This document shows, in pieces, positions 25,568 through 33,908 of a DNA stretch of 64,000 nt (the first letter of the stretch is position 1; each line of letters starts with the position of its first letter). Location of the stretch: assembly GCF_024691275.1 (NCBI RefSeq), contig NZ_JAILNU010000112.1:1-64000 (forward strand), given 5' to 3'. Below the pieces are notes generated by a model. The model did no database searches, was not told the DNA's origin, and saw nothing but the letters and a program-made list of their open reading frames with translations. The position numbers and the translations under genes were made by a program. This DNA comes from Ruminococcus sp. Lineage in GTDB: Bacteria; Bacillota; Clostridia; Oscillospirales; Ruminococcaceae.

Positions 25568-27886
25568 TCAAACGTTATGCTTTACGCGGTCATGCTCCTC
25601 GGCACGTTTACCGTTGTTGAAGCGGTCGAGAGTACCTACGAGATAGCCTGTGATACGGCGTATCCTGTCAAAAGCAACATTGTTTGTATGTTCCTTTCTG
25701 CCGCAGCACGGACAGGTCTCGCCGATGATACCCGTGTATCCGCAGCAAGGATCGCGGTCAACAGGGTGGTTTATAGCTCCGTAACCGATTCCCGACTCCT
25801 TCATGCAGCGGACAATTTTTTCAAATGCTCCGAGGTTTTCGAGGGGATCGCCGTCAAGCTCAATATAGCTTATATGACCTGCGTTTGTAAGCTCGTGGTA
25901 TGGAGCTTCTATCTTTATCTTTTCAAATGCGCTTATAGGATAGTATACAGGCACATGGAATGAGTTTGTGTAGTATTCGCGGTCTGTAACACCCTCGATT
26001 ATGCCGTACTTCTTAGCGTCCATACGAACAAAACGTCCCGAAAGGCCCTCAGCAGGAGTTGCGAGAAGTGAGAAATTGAGACCTGTTCTCTTTGATTCTT
26101 CGTCGAGGCGCTTCCTCATTGCGGAAACTATCTCAATACCAAGCTCACGGGCTTCTTCGCTTTCGCCGTGATGTGCTCCTATAAGAGCTTTTAATGTCTC
26201 GGCAAGACCGATAAAGCCTACTGAAAGTGTACCGTGCTTCAGTACCTCTCCAACGCAGTCATCAGGAGAAAGCTTGTCCGAATCTATCCAGATACCCTGT
26301 CCCATAAGGAACGGGTAGTTTCTTACTCTTTTCTGTGACTGTATCTTGAAGCGGTGCATGAGCTGATCTATAACCAGGTCAACCTTTTCTTCAAGCATCT
26401 CAAAGAAGAGTCCAACGTTGTGATCTGCCTTGATAGCAAGTCTCGGGAGATTTATGGAGGTAAAGCTGAGGTTTCCTCTGCCTGTTACGATCTCTCTTGA
26501 CGGGTCATAATTATTGCCGATAACTCTTGTACGGCAGCCCATATATGCGATCTCGGTATCAGGATTGCCTTCCTTGTAATACTGGAGATTAAACGGTGCA
26601 TCTATGAATGAGAAATTCGGGAAAAGTCTCTTTGCAGAAACTCTGCACGCGAGTTTGAAAAGATCATAGTTAGGATCGGTAGGATTATAGTTGATACCGT
26701 CTTTTATCTTGAAAATGTGTATCGGGAAAATAGGTGTTTCGCCGTTTCCGAGACCTGCTTCCTGTGCGAGAAGGACGTTCTTGATGACCATTCTTCCCTC
26801 AGGAGATGTATCGGTACCGTAGTTTATGGAGCTGAAAGGTGTCTGAGCACCTGCACGGCTGTTCATGGTATTAAGGTTATGGATAAGAGCTTCCATAGCC
26901 TGATAAGTTGCTCTGTCTGTTTCCTTTTCGGCATTTCTTGTGGCGAAAGCCTGTATCTTCTCGGCAATATCCTTATCTGTGTACTTGAGAAGCATCTCAA
27001 GTTCCTTTTCCTTATAGCCGTTATTATTTGCGAGTATCGGTTTCAGTCCGTAATTTTCTGCTAATTCTTTTTTTATCTTGTCTGCGATCTCAAATTCATT
27101 TTCGGCTCCGCCTATAAGTGATAAAGCTCTTGCAATGTTTTGTATATACCTTGAGGCGTAAGTTTTCTTAACACCGTCAGCCATTGCATAATCGAATGTT
27201 GGAACGCTCTGTCCGCCATGCTGGTCATTCTGGTTTGACTGGATAGCGATGCAGGCAAGAGCAGAATAGCTTGCTATATCATTAGGCTCTCTGAGGAAGC
27301 CGTGACCTGTTGAGAAGCCGTTTGTGAAAAGCTTTTTCAGGTCGATCTGAGTACAAGTAGTAGTGAGTGTATAGAAGTCGAGATCATGTATATGTATATC
27401 TCCTTCGCGGTGAGCCTTGGCGTGTGCAGGCTCAAGGACGTACATCTCATAGTATTCCTTAGCTGATACCGAACCGTATTTGAGCATTGTACCCATAGCA
27501 GTATCGCCGTCGATATTTGCGTTTTCACGTTTTATATCGCTGTCCTTTGCAGGACTGAAAGTAAGCTCGTTGAGTACGCACATCAGATTTGTCTTCATCT
27601 CACGGGAGCGTGTACGCTCATATCTGTAGAGAATGTAAGCCTTAGCTGTTTTTGCGTGACCTTTTTCTATAAGGACCTTCTCGACGAGATCCTGAATTTC
27701 CTCGACAGTGGGGGTCTTTCCCGGATTCTGTTCCTCATAAAGCTTACAGACCTCTACGGCAACGTCCATTGCTACGTTGAAATCCGTACCTCCGCGGGAC
27801 TGTGCAGCCTTAAAGATAGCGTTTGCGATCTTTTCTATATTAAAAGGAACTTTTCTTCCGTCTCTTTTAATAATATGTATTATCAT
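25568..27886 (-). CDS. nrdD: Anaerobic (class III) ribonucleoside-triphosphate reductase
   Basis: From ATG 27886, preceded by GGAGGT, the protein has 772 residues. An N-terminal ATP-cone (MIIHIIKRDGRKVPFNIEKI) senses dATP/ATP. The large catalytic barrel follows. CGYTGIIGETCPCCGRKE supplies the zinc cysteines and RITGYLVGTLDRFN near the end carries the glycyl-radical Gly. It makes dNTPs without oxygen. The extra 41 codons in the ORF track lie over the promoter. NrdR-like boxes upstream suggest control by NrdR. Confidence 0.97.
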   Translation of the reverse strand: MIIHIIKRDGRKVPFNIEKIANAIFKAAQSRGGTDFNVAMDVAVEVCKLYEEQNPGKTPTVEEIQDLVEKVLIEKGHAKTAKAYILYRYERTRSREMKTNLMCVLNELTFSPAKDSDIKRENANIDGDTAMGTMLKYGSVSAKEYYEMYVLEPAHAKAHREGDIHIHDLDFYTLTTTCTQIDLKKLFTNGFSTGHGFLREPNDIASYSALACIAIQSNQNDQHGGQSVPTFDYAMADGVKKTYASRYIQNIARALSLIGGAENEFEIADKIKKELAENYGLKPILANNNGYKEKELEMLLKYTDKDIAEKIQAFATRNAEKETDRATYQAMEALIHNLNTMNSRAGAQTPFSSINYGTDTSPEGRMVIKNVLLAQEAGLGNGETPIFPIHIFKIKDGINYNPTDPNYDLFKLACRVSAKRLFPNFSFIDAPFNLQYYKEGNPDTEIAYMGCRTRVIGNNYDPSREIVTGRGNLSFTSINLPRLAIKADHNVGLFFEMLEEKVDLVIDQLMHRFKIQSQKRVRNYPFLMGQGIWIDSDKLSPDDCVGEVLKHGTLSVGFIGLAETLKALIGAHHGESEEARELGIEIVSAMRKRLDEESKRTGLNFSLLATPAEGLSGRFVRMDAKKYGIIEGVTDREYYTNSFHVPVYYPISAFEKIKIEAPYHELTNAGHISYIELDGDPLENLGAFEKIVRCMKESGIGYGAINHPVDRDPCCGYTGIIGETCPCCGRKEHTNNVAFDRIRRITGYLVGTLDRFNNGKRAEEHDRVKHNV

Positions 27887-27905
27887 GTCTTGATCATACC
27901 TCCAA

Positions 27906-27921
27906 CCACAATATATAGTGT
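27906..27921. promoter_or_regulatory. NrdR-like box near nrdD start
   Basis: CCACAATATATAGTGT is close to the NrdR box pattern (acaCwATATwGtgt) and lies between the predicted transcription start and the nrdD start, a position suited to repression. Confidence 0.6.
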
Positions 27922-27944
27922 CTATCTTTCTTTCGTTCTTTATA

Positions 27945-27973
27945 AGTATAAAACAAAATGCAACCAATGTCAA
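27945..27973 (-). promoter_or_regulatory. nrdD promoter
   Basis: On the minus strand TTGACA and TATACT are separated by 17 bases. The start would fall near 27938, just before the NrdR-like box. Confidence 0.75.
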
Positions 27974-27979
27974 TGGTGC

Positions 27980-28028
27980 ATTTTCTACAATGAGAGCGAT
28001 GGATAACATATGGCTTATTGTAGAAAAT
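27980..28028. repeat. 12-bp inverted repeat upstream of nrdD promoter
   Basis: ATTTTCTACAAT and ATTGTAGAAAAT are perfect reverse complements 25 bases apart. A related TCTACAAAATG occurs at 28086. They could be paired binding sites for a regulator. I see no gene between 27886 and 28136. Confidence 0.55.
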
Positions 28029-28100
28029 GTATATAAATTATTTAAAAAAGTGCCTTTTTGCGATATAACGACGTTTCAAGGCAGTCTACAAAATGTAATC

Positions 28101-28130
28101 AACCCAAACACTATATATAGTGTTTGGGTT
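28101..28130. promoter_or_regulatory. Perfect 30-bp palindrome with NrdR-box core
   Basis: The 16-base core ACACTATATATAGTGT is a textbook NrdR box, extended on each side by seven more symmetric bases (AACCCAA/TTGGGTT). It lies about 190 bases from the other box, between the SGNH-like gene end and the nrdD promoter. Without a T run it is a poor terminator on the minus strand, so an operator role is favoured. Confidence 0.65.
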
Positions 28131-28135
28131 GAAAA

Positions 28136-28999
28136 TTATACTGTATGACAAAGTATATAATCGGCGATAGTTTTGTATGCCGATTCTGTGAGAGCACCTG
28201 TTTCACTGTTCCTGAATTTTTCCGGAAGTGTGCCGTCTACATCTTTCAGAGCTGTATTTGTATCTATGCAGTACACGTTATTTGAATTAGCTATTCCAAG
28301 GAGTTTGGTATTGAACTCGTTTATCATGCTGTTATTGACAGCAGCACCCTCCTCGTCACGAACAGGCGGCAGCTGCATAAGATATATAGCAGAATCGGGA
28401 AGATAACCGCGCAGGTTCTTAACGAGCTCGGTATAGCTCGTTATCATATCGTTAACGCTGCTTGTTCCGATGTCGCTTCCGAGCATGATATATATGCAGG
28501 AAGGCTTTTTTGCCTTCAGCAGCTCGTAAACGGTATTGTTACCGTATACGCTCTCCACATTTGTTTTATTGCAGCCTGAGGCATTGAGCTCTGCGCTGCC
28601 GATGATATCCTTCAGCTCTGTGTACTTACCTATATCGAGCAGCGTGGAATCCGTAACAAGGCAGCACGTTTCAAGGTAAGAACTATCCTTTGCCTCGGAT
28701 TTGGAAATCGGATTGGTCGATTTATTGCTCGTATCGGTCTGAACATCGCTATTATCAGTTTTTTTGCTGCCTGATGACTGTGTGTCGTCTGTTTCACCGC
28801 TCTTTCCATCTTCAACGACTATATTATCGAATTCATCCTCGAAGAAATTTTCGTTGAAGTTTGCAGCGATCATATATAATGCAAAGCAGCCGCCGAAAGA
28901 AAGCATGAATATGAGAATAAGCCCCCATATGCTGAATCTCACCTTTGGTCTGCCGCGTTTTTTATTTGATATTCTTGTAATACTTTTATTTTTAGCCAT
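28136..28999 (-). CDS. Membrane-anchored SGNH-hydrolase-like protein
   Basis: The 287-residue protein has a basic start, one membrane helix (IWGLILIFMLSFGGCFALYMIAA), a Ser/Thr/Asp-rich linker, and an extracytoplasmic domain. LVTDSTLLD takes the place of the GDS block, and YIMLGSDIGTS that of the G-x-N-D block with Asn missing. No clear D-x-x-H pair is seen near the end. It looks like an SGNH fold with partly lost catalytic residues, perhaps binding rather than cutting surface glycans. Single-gene unit with AGGAG before ATG. Confidence 0.65.
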   Translation of the reverse strand: MAKNKSITRISNKKRGRPKVRFSIWGLILIFMLSFGGCFALYMIAANFNENFFEDEFDNIVVEDGKSGETDDTQSSGSKKTDNSDVQTDTSNKSTNPISKSEAKDSSYLETCCLVTDSTLLDIGKYTELKDIIGSAELNASGCNKTNVESVYGNNTVYELLKAKKPSCIYIMLGSDIGTSSVNDMITSYTELVKNLRGYLPDSAIYLMQLPPVRDEEGAAVNNSMINEFNTKLLGIANSNNVYCIDTNTALKDVDGTLPEKFRNSETGALTESAYKTIADYILCHTV

Positions 29000-29150
29000 T
29001 TTCTCTCCTGCCCAATACAGAATTGCCGTATAACGGTAAGCGGCAAACCGATATGTACCTCAAGTGACATACACATATATTATACCCCTTTTATCTGATT
29101 TTTGCAAGCAGTTTGAGTGTTTTTTTCTAACTTTTTTTTCGTGTATTTAC

Positions 29151-29179
29151 TTGAATTATTACGGCAAATAGTCTATAAT
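29151..29179 (+). promoter_or_regulatory. Promoter of zinc-ribbon gene and pyrE
   Basis: TTGAAT and TATAAT are exactly 17 bases apart, 34 bases before the coding start. Confidence 0.75.
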
Positions 29180-29212
29180 TATAAATATGATATTTCAAAG
29201 GAGGGATCGCCC

Positions 29213-29563
29213 GTGATGCACTGCGGAAAGCAAATGATAAAAGGCGTTTTTAAGATCGAGAAACGCGGTATCCCTACAAAAGGCTCTTCGCTCATCTATC
29301 CTGTTTCGACATTCTATTCCGATAATGAAATGATATGCGAAGTTCCTGTGGATACTACCATTGGTTACTACTGCTCGGAATGCGGTCTGCTCATGGGAGT
29401 ATTTCCTCTGACTCACCCGACAGGTTTCACAGGCAAATATAAAGCCGACTTCGATGATGATATTGATGTTCTCCCTAAGAAAGCCTGTCCCGAATGCGGC
29501 GCGGAAATAGATGTAGACTATCCGCGGTGTCCTTTCTGCGGATACATATTTGAATCTATCTAA
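29213..29563 (+). CDS. Small zinc-ribbon protein
   Basis: AGGAGG at about 29199 places the start at GTG 29213 or ATG 29216, not at the upstream Met of the ORF track. The product is about 116 residues. It has an N-terminal MHCGKQM segment, CSECGLL in the middle, and CPECG ... CPFCGYIF at the C-terminus, enough cysteines for two zinc sites. I do not recognise a defined function. It is followed 50 bases later by pyrE and is probably transcribed with it. Confidence 0.7.
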   Translation: MMHCGKQMIKGVFKIEKRGIPTKGSSLIYPVSTFYSDNEMICEVPVDTTIGYYCSECGLLMGVFPLTHPTGFTGKYKADFDDDIDVLPKKACPECGAEIDVDYPRCPFCGYIFESI

Positions 29564-29614
29564 CGGATTAAACCTGTTTACAGGATTTAATATATCAAAA
29601 CGGAGGTTATATAC

Positions 29615-30268
29615 ATGACTTACAAGGAAAGTTTTATTAAATTTATGGTCGACTGCGGAGTTCTGACATTCGGTGAATTTACGCTTAAAAGCGGCAGAAA
29701 AGCTCCTTATTTTATTAATTGCGGAAATTACAAGACAGGTGCTCAGCTTGCTAAGCTCGGTGAATACTATGCCGAGTGCATAAACGCTAATAACATCCCT
29801 GTTGAGACACTTTTCGGACCTGCATATAAAGGTATCCCGCTGGCTGTTTCCACAGTTGTAGCTCTCAGCAATAAATTCGGCATAGACGTTTCTTACTGCT
29901 TTGACAGGAAGGAAGCCAAGGATCACGGCGAGGGCGGTATGTTCGTTGGCAAGGCCCTTACAGACGGCGAAAAAGTTGTTATTATTGATGATGTTATGAC
30001 TTCCGGAAAGGCTCTGCGCGAGTCGATGCCAAAGCTTATGACAGCTGCTGATGTCAATGTCACAGGTATGGTCATAACAGTTGACCGTATGGAGAAAGGT
30101 ACGGGAGAGCTTTCGGCTGTACAGGAAGTCAAGCGTGATTTCGGCGTTATCGTATACCCAATCGTTACCATGCAGGATATTATTGATGCTATCAAAAATG
30201 ATATCGTTCCCGGTAAGGAATACCTTGATAAGATGCTCGAATACAGAGAAGCTTACGGTGTTAAATAA
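29615..30268 (+). CDS. pyrE: Orotate phosphoribosyltransferase
   Basis: This 217-residue enzyme joins orotate and PRPP to make OMP in pyrimidine synthesis. The PRPP loop is VVIIDDVMTSGKALRES, and the substrate loop region DRKEAKDHGEGG is intact. Length is typical of the stand-alone form. CGGAGG precedes the ATG. No other pyr genes are next to it. A perfect terminator follows. Confidence 0.96.
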   Translation: MTYKESFIKFMVDCGVLTFGEFTLKSGRKAPYFINCGNYKTGAQLAKLGEYYAECINANNIPVETLFGPAYKGIPLAVSTVVALSNKFGIDVSYCFDRKEAKDHGEGGMFVGKALTDGEKVVIIDDVMTSGKALRESMPKLMTAADVNVTGMVITVDRMEKGTGELSAVQEVKRDFGVIVYPIVTMQDIIDAIKNDIVPGKEYLDKMLEYREAYGVK

Positions 30269-30306
30269 AAATCAAAAGCGCTTCCGTTGGAAGCGCTTTT
30301 GATTTT
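30267..30306. terminator. Two-way terminator between pyrE and the carrier gene
   Basis: A near-perfect 18-bp stem (AATCAAAAGCGCTTCC and its complement) around a GTT loop has A and T tracts on both sides. It ends pyrE and the long fumC-to-carrier operon. Confidence 0.9.
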
Positions 30307-30313
30307 TCATGAC

Positions 30314-31525
30314 TTATTTGAATAAGATGATAAGGAACTGTGATACAAGTACGACAGAGATAAGAGCTACAGGATATGTTGCAGCATATGCGGATGCAAC
30401 GTTTTCTGTGCCTGCGGTGCTTATAAGAGTTCCGAGAGCAGGAGTTGATGTCATGCCTCCTGTAATAGAACCGAGATTGTTGAGCAGACTGAGCTTCAGA
30501 ACATACTTTGCGAACAGATAACCTATTATCATAGGAACTACTGTCATTATCATTCCGTAGAGGAAGTATACAGCATCAAAGTACTGAACGAACTTAGCTC
30601 CGCCTGAAACTCCGGCACCGATAAGGAAGAACATGAGTCCAAGCTCACGGAATACCTTTAATGTTGAATCCTTAGGCATTATCGAGAACTTGCCGATATG
30701 TCCGAAGTGTCCGAATATCAGCGAAACAAGGAGACAGCCACCTGTGGTGGAAAGAGAGAAGTTGCCGAACTTAAACGAGCCGATAACGATACCGATAACT
30801 GCTGCAAGTGCAAAAGGCATAATGCCGAAGCTGTCCATTTCAATAGGAGTGAACATTTTCTTTTCCTTTGAATTCTTCTTTGAAGCAGGTGCAAGCAGTT
30901 CTCTTTCCTTTGTCATATCTGCCTTTGTTGCCTTAGGTATTATCTGAACAAAGAGTACAACACCTATAACACCGAAGATATAAGCTATAGCGTAGCCAAC
31001 CGATACGATGCTCTGGAGGTGATCGCTTCCAACAGCGTCTTTTGCAGCTGAGAAGCCCGGGGTGCTTGTAAGAGCACCTGAAAGAATTCCTGTCAGCATT
31101 GCAGTAAACTCTTCGCTTGTAAGTTCAGTGAAGTTTTTGCCCACAGTAATGCAGCCTGCGCAGGCAAGTCCGCCGCTGAGAATGATTATAATTGCAAGGA
31201 GAACATAAGATTTGAAGTTTTTCTTGAAATTTCCGAAGAAATTAGGTCCCGCAATAAATCCGACTGCCGTAACGAAGAGAATAAGTCCGAGGTTATCGAC
31301 GATCTTCAAGGCATTGCCGACAAAGTCGGTATTGATCTCATCTGAAAGCTGCTTATAGAAGACGCAGCCGTATATCAGTGCAATGATGAATACACCTGCT
31401 GTTCCGAGTGAAATGCCCTTTATAGTAATTCTTCCGAGCACATATCCAAGAGCAGCTATTGCGATCACTGAGATCATAAGAAAGGAAACACCGTGGATTG
31501 ACAGAATTCCATTAAACAGATCCAT
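30314..31525 (-). CDS. AspT/YidE-type duplicated-domain carrier
   Basis: The 403-residue membrane protein has about ten to eleven helices in two related halves. Each half carries the family signature: GALTSTPGFSAAKDAVGS-like and GGMTSTPALGTLIST-like. The TrkA-C pair found in YidE is absent; a short charged loop replaces it. AspT exchanges aspartate for alanine, and relatives handle succinate or other C4 acids. As last gene after the fumarate-reductase cluster, a dicarboxylate (succinate) export or exchange role is a reasonable inference, not shown by sequence alone. Confidence 0.8.
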   Translation of the reverse strand: MDLFNGILSIHGVSFLMISVIAIAALGYVLGRITIKGISLGTAGVFIIALIYGCVFYKQLSDEINTDFVGNALKIVDNLGLILFVTAVGFIAGPNFFGNFKKNFKSYVLLAIIIILSGGLACAGCITVGKNFTELTSEEFTAMLTGILSGALTSTPGFSAAKDAVGSDHLQSIVSVGYAIAYIFGVIGVVLFVQIIPKATKADMTKERELLAPASKKNSKEKKMFTPIEMDSFGIMPFALAAVIGIVIGSFKFGNFSLSTTGGCLLVSLIFGHFGHIGKFSIMPKDSTLKVFRELGLMFFLIGAGVSGGAKFVQYFDAVYFLYGMIMTVVPMIIGYLFAKYVLKLSLLNNLGSITGGMTSTPALGTLISTAGTENVASAYAATYPVALISVVLVSQFLIILFK

Positions 31526-31561
31526 TATATATCACTTTACTTTCTTTTATAAACATATTTC

Positions 31562-31582
31562 GGGACGCTTTTACAGCGTCCC
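31562..31582. other. Hairpin between flavoprotein and carrier genes
   Basis: GGGACGCT/AGCGTCCC pairs with a five-base loop. The T tract is on the plus-strand side only, so it is not a classical terminator for the operon. It could trim or stabilise the mRNA and lower carrier expression. Confidence 0.5.
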
Positions 31583-31593
31583 ATATTTTTTAT

Positions 31594-33195
31594 TTATTTT
31601 TTTCTTGAATAATGTGGCAGAAGCATTGGAGAAGCTACGTCGCTTGCAGCGCCTGCTGCTTCAAGCTCCTTGTTGAACTTTTCGATATGAGCAAGTGTCA
31701 GCTTTTCAGGTGAAGCTGTTTCCTTTGCCTTAGCAGCTGCATATATACCTGCATTTCTGCCGAATACGATAACATCAAGGAGTGAGTTGCCCATGAGTCT
31801 GTTTCTACCGTGGATACCGCCGGCTACCTCGCCTGCTGCGTAGAGATTCTCGACACCTGTAGCACAGTCGTCGGATATATCAAGACCACCGTTCTGGTAG
31901 TGGAGAGTCGGGTAAACGAGGATAGGCTCCTTGCGGATATCTATGCCGTATTTGCCGAACATTCTCATCATAGCAGGGATACGCTTCTCGATAGTACCTT
32001 CACCGTGGATAAGCTCGATCATTGGAGTATCGAGCCAGAGTGCCTTGCCGAGATTTGTCTCGACACCCTTGCCGCGCTCTGTACACTCACGAATGATAGA
32101 AGCAGCTGTAACGTCGCGGGTTTCAAGGGGATGCATGAATACATCACCATCGATATTTACGAGCTTAGCTCCCAGTGAACGCACCTTCTCGGTAACGAGC
32201 GCACCAAAGATCTGCTCAGGGTAGCCTGTACCTGTCGGGTGATACTGAAGTGTATCAGCATAAAGCAGCTTTGCGCCTACTCTGTAGCCGAGGATAAGTC
32301 CGTCAGCTGTTGCGCCGTAGTGGTTGGAAGTCGGGAAGCCCTGATAGTGAAGACGACCTGCACCGCCTGTAGCGATGATAACAGTCTTAGCTCTTGCAAC
32401 GAGGAGCTCCTTAGTCTCCATATTCATAAGAACAGCACCTGCTGCCTTACCGTTTTCGTCGAGGATTATCTCAACAGCTGCTGTGAAGTCAACAACAGGG
32501 ATACCGCGGTTGATGACCTCGTCACGGAGAGTACGCATGATCTCAGCACCTGAGTAGTCCTTTGCAGCGTGCATTCTCTTGCGTGAAGTTCCACCGCCGT
32601 GAGTTGTTACCATAGTGCCGTCAGCTTCCTTGTCGAACTCAACACCGAGCTTATTGAGCCACTGTATAGCTTCGGGAGCTTTTGTAACGAGCTTCTTTAC
32701 AAGCTCGGGCTTTGCAGCGAAATGACCGCCGCCGAAAGCGTCGAGGAAGTGTATTGCAGGTGAATCGTTTGGCTTGTCAGCAGCCTGTATACCGCCCTCT
32801 GCCATCATTGTGTTAGCGTCGCCGATACGAAGCTTTGTAACGATCATAGCCTTTACGCCAGCCTCGTCAGCTTCGATTGCAGCTGATGCGCCTGCACCGC
32901 CTCCGCCGATTATAAGTACGTCTGTATCATAATCAGGAGCTGAGAGATCAACGTCGGAAGCGCTGATACGGCTCTTGCCCTGAAGCAGAGCAGCAAGCTG
33001 TGTAGGAACCTTATCGCCCTTGTTTACGCCTGCGGAAAGAACAGTGAATTCTTCCTGCTTATAGTCGGGGTGGAAATGAGCGAGAAGATCGTCCTTCTCC
33101 TCAGCAGTCATTCTTCTGGGTTCGAGAGCTGCATTTTCTGCTCTCTTTGCGGCAACTACCTTTGCCAGTTCATTGAGCTTATCTATTTTGTACAT
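31594..33195 (-). CDS. Fumarate reductase-type flavoprotein subunit
   Basis: The 533-residue protein has a ~90-residue leader, then an FAD Rossmann fold (DVLIIGGGGAGASAAIEA). The substrate residues of the fumarate reductase/succinate dehydrogenase family are all present: LQYHPTG, Arg in LETRDVTAASI, His in LHYQNGGLDIS and Arg in GRNRLMGNSLLD. The His that binds FAD covalently in membrane enzymes is replaced (ANTMMAEGG in place of SHTVAAQGG), so FAD should be non-covalent, as in TfrA or aspartate oxidase. No signal peptide or membrane anchor exists. It lies 14 bases after its iron-sulfur partner, in the Hdr-Flx operon. Aspartate oxidase is the alternative, but no nadA/nadC is nearby. Confidence 0.85.
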   Translation of the reverse strand: MYKIDKLNELAKVVAAKRAENAALEPRRMTAEEKDDLLAHFHPDYKQEEFTVLSAGVNKGDKVPTQLAALLQGKSRISASDVDLSAPDYDTDVLIIGGGGAGASAAIEADEAGVKAMIVTKLRIGDANTMMAEGGIQAADKPNDSPAIHFLDAFGGGHFAAKPELVKKLVTKAPEAIQWLNKLGVEFDKEADGTMVTTHGGGTSRKRMHAAKDYSGAEIMRTLRDEVINRGIPVVDFTAAVEIILDENGKAAGAVLMNMETKELLVARAKTVIIATGGAGRLHYQGFPTSNHYGATADGLILGYRVGAKLLYADTLQYHPTGTGYPEQIFGALVTEKVRSLGAKLVNIDGDVFMHPLETRDVTAASIIRECTERGKGVETNLGKALWLDTPMIELIHGEGTIEKRIPAMMRMFGKYGIDIRKEPILVYPTLHYQNGGLDISDDCATGVENLYAAGEVAGGIHGRNRLMGNSLLDVIVFGRNAGIYAAAKAKETASPEKLTLAHIEKFNKELEAAGAASDVASPMLLPHYSRKK

Positions 33196-33209
33196 ATTCT
33201 CTCTCCCCC

Positions 33210-33893
33210 TTACTTCTCGATCTCACGGTGGTTGTACATATCCTTGATCTCTTCGATATTATCGACAGCCTTTGTCATAAGCTCCTCGATCTGCTTGTCA
33301 AAGATACCTTCGTTTACTTCTTTTACGCGGTCGGAGAGATGTCCGCACTCAGGAGCGATATACTTGCCGTTGAGTCTTCTTGCAAGCATAGCTACCTGTG
33401 GGTGTGAGATACCTGCGGGGCAGCGTGATGAGCATACGCCGCACATTACGCAGTCAAAGCTCTCCTCAGCACACTTCTCGTACTCGCCTCTCTGAGCATA
33501 TGCGATATACTGCATAACATTGAGCTCCTGAGTACAAGCCTTTGTGCAGGCATTACAGCCGATACAGCTGTATATCTCAGGATAGAGCTGCATCATTATC
33601 TGCTGATCCGGCTTTATCTCCTCAATGTTGTAAGTTCTCTTTTCAAGGGGGAAGAAAGGAAGCGTAGCAACGTACATACCTTCCTGTACTTCTGTCTGAC
33701 AGGCAAGACAACCGTGAAGCTCTGTCTCGCCCTTTATTCTGTATATTGTTGCGCAGGCACCGCAGAAGCCGTTACGGCAGCCGCAGCCTCTTACGAGGTC
33801 ATAGCCTGCATATTCCATAGCTGTCATTATCGTAAGACCTGCAGGCACTTCGTATTTCTTACCGAACAGGTAAACGTTCAACATATTATCCAT
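33210..33893 (-). CDS. Fumarate reductase-type iron-sulfur protein (2Fe-2S plus 4Fe-4S)
   Basis: The 227-residue protein has an N-terminal plant-type 2Fe-2S domain (CGCRNGFCGACATIYR, then CLAC) and a C-terminal two-cluster domain (CIGCNACTKACTQE and CVMCGVCSSRCPAG). This is the architecture of FrdB/SdhB and of the N-terminal half of methanogen TfrB. It should pass electrons between the Hdr/Flx proteins and the flavoprotein encoded right behind it. The CCG domains that TfrB has at its C-terminus are missing here but are encoded as separate HdrB in the same operon. Confidence 0.85.
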   Translation of the reverse strand: MDNMLNVYLFGKKYEVPAGLTIMTAMEYAGYDLVRGCGCRNGFCGACATIYRIKGETELHGCLACQTEVQEGMYVATLPFFPLEKRTYNIEEIKPDQQIMMQLYPEIYSCIGCNACTKACTQELNVMQYIAYAQRGEYEKCAEESFDCVMCGVCSSRCPAGISHPQVAMLARRLNGKYIAPECGHLSDRVKEVNEGIFDKQIEELMTKAVDNIEEIKDMYNHREIEK

Positions 33894-33908
33894 GCGAAAA
33901 TCTCCTCC

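Noticed and set aside
28101-28130. Ordinary terminator of the SGNH-like gene
   Set aside because: The palindrome has no T run on the minus-strand exit side and contains an exact NrdR-box core, so an operator is preferred.
31594-33195. L-aspartate oxidase (NadB) as main call
   Set aside because: The fold is shared, but the partner 2Fe-2S/4Fe-4S protein, the fumarase and the Hdr/Flx context and the absence of nadA/nadC favour a fumarate reductase role.
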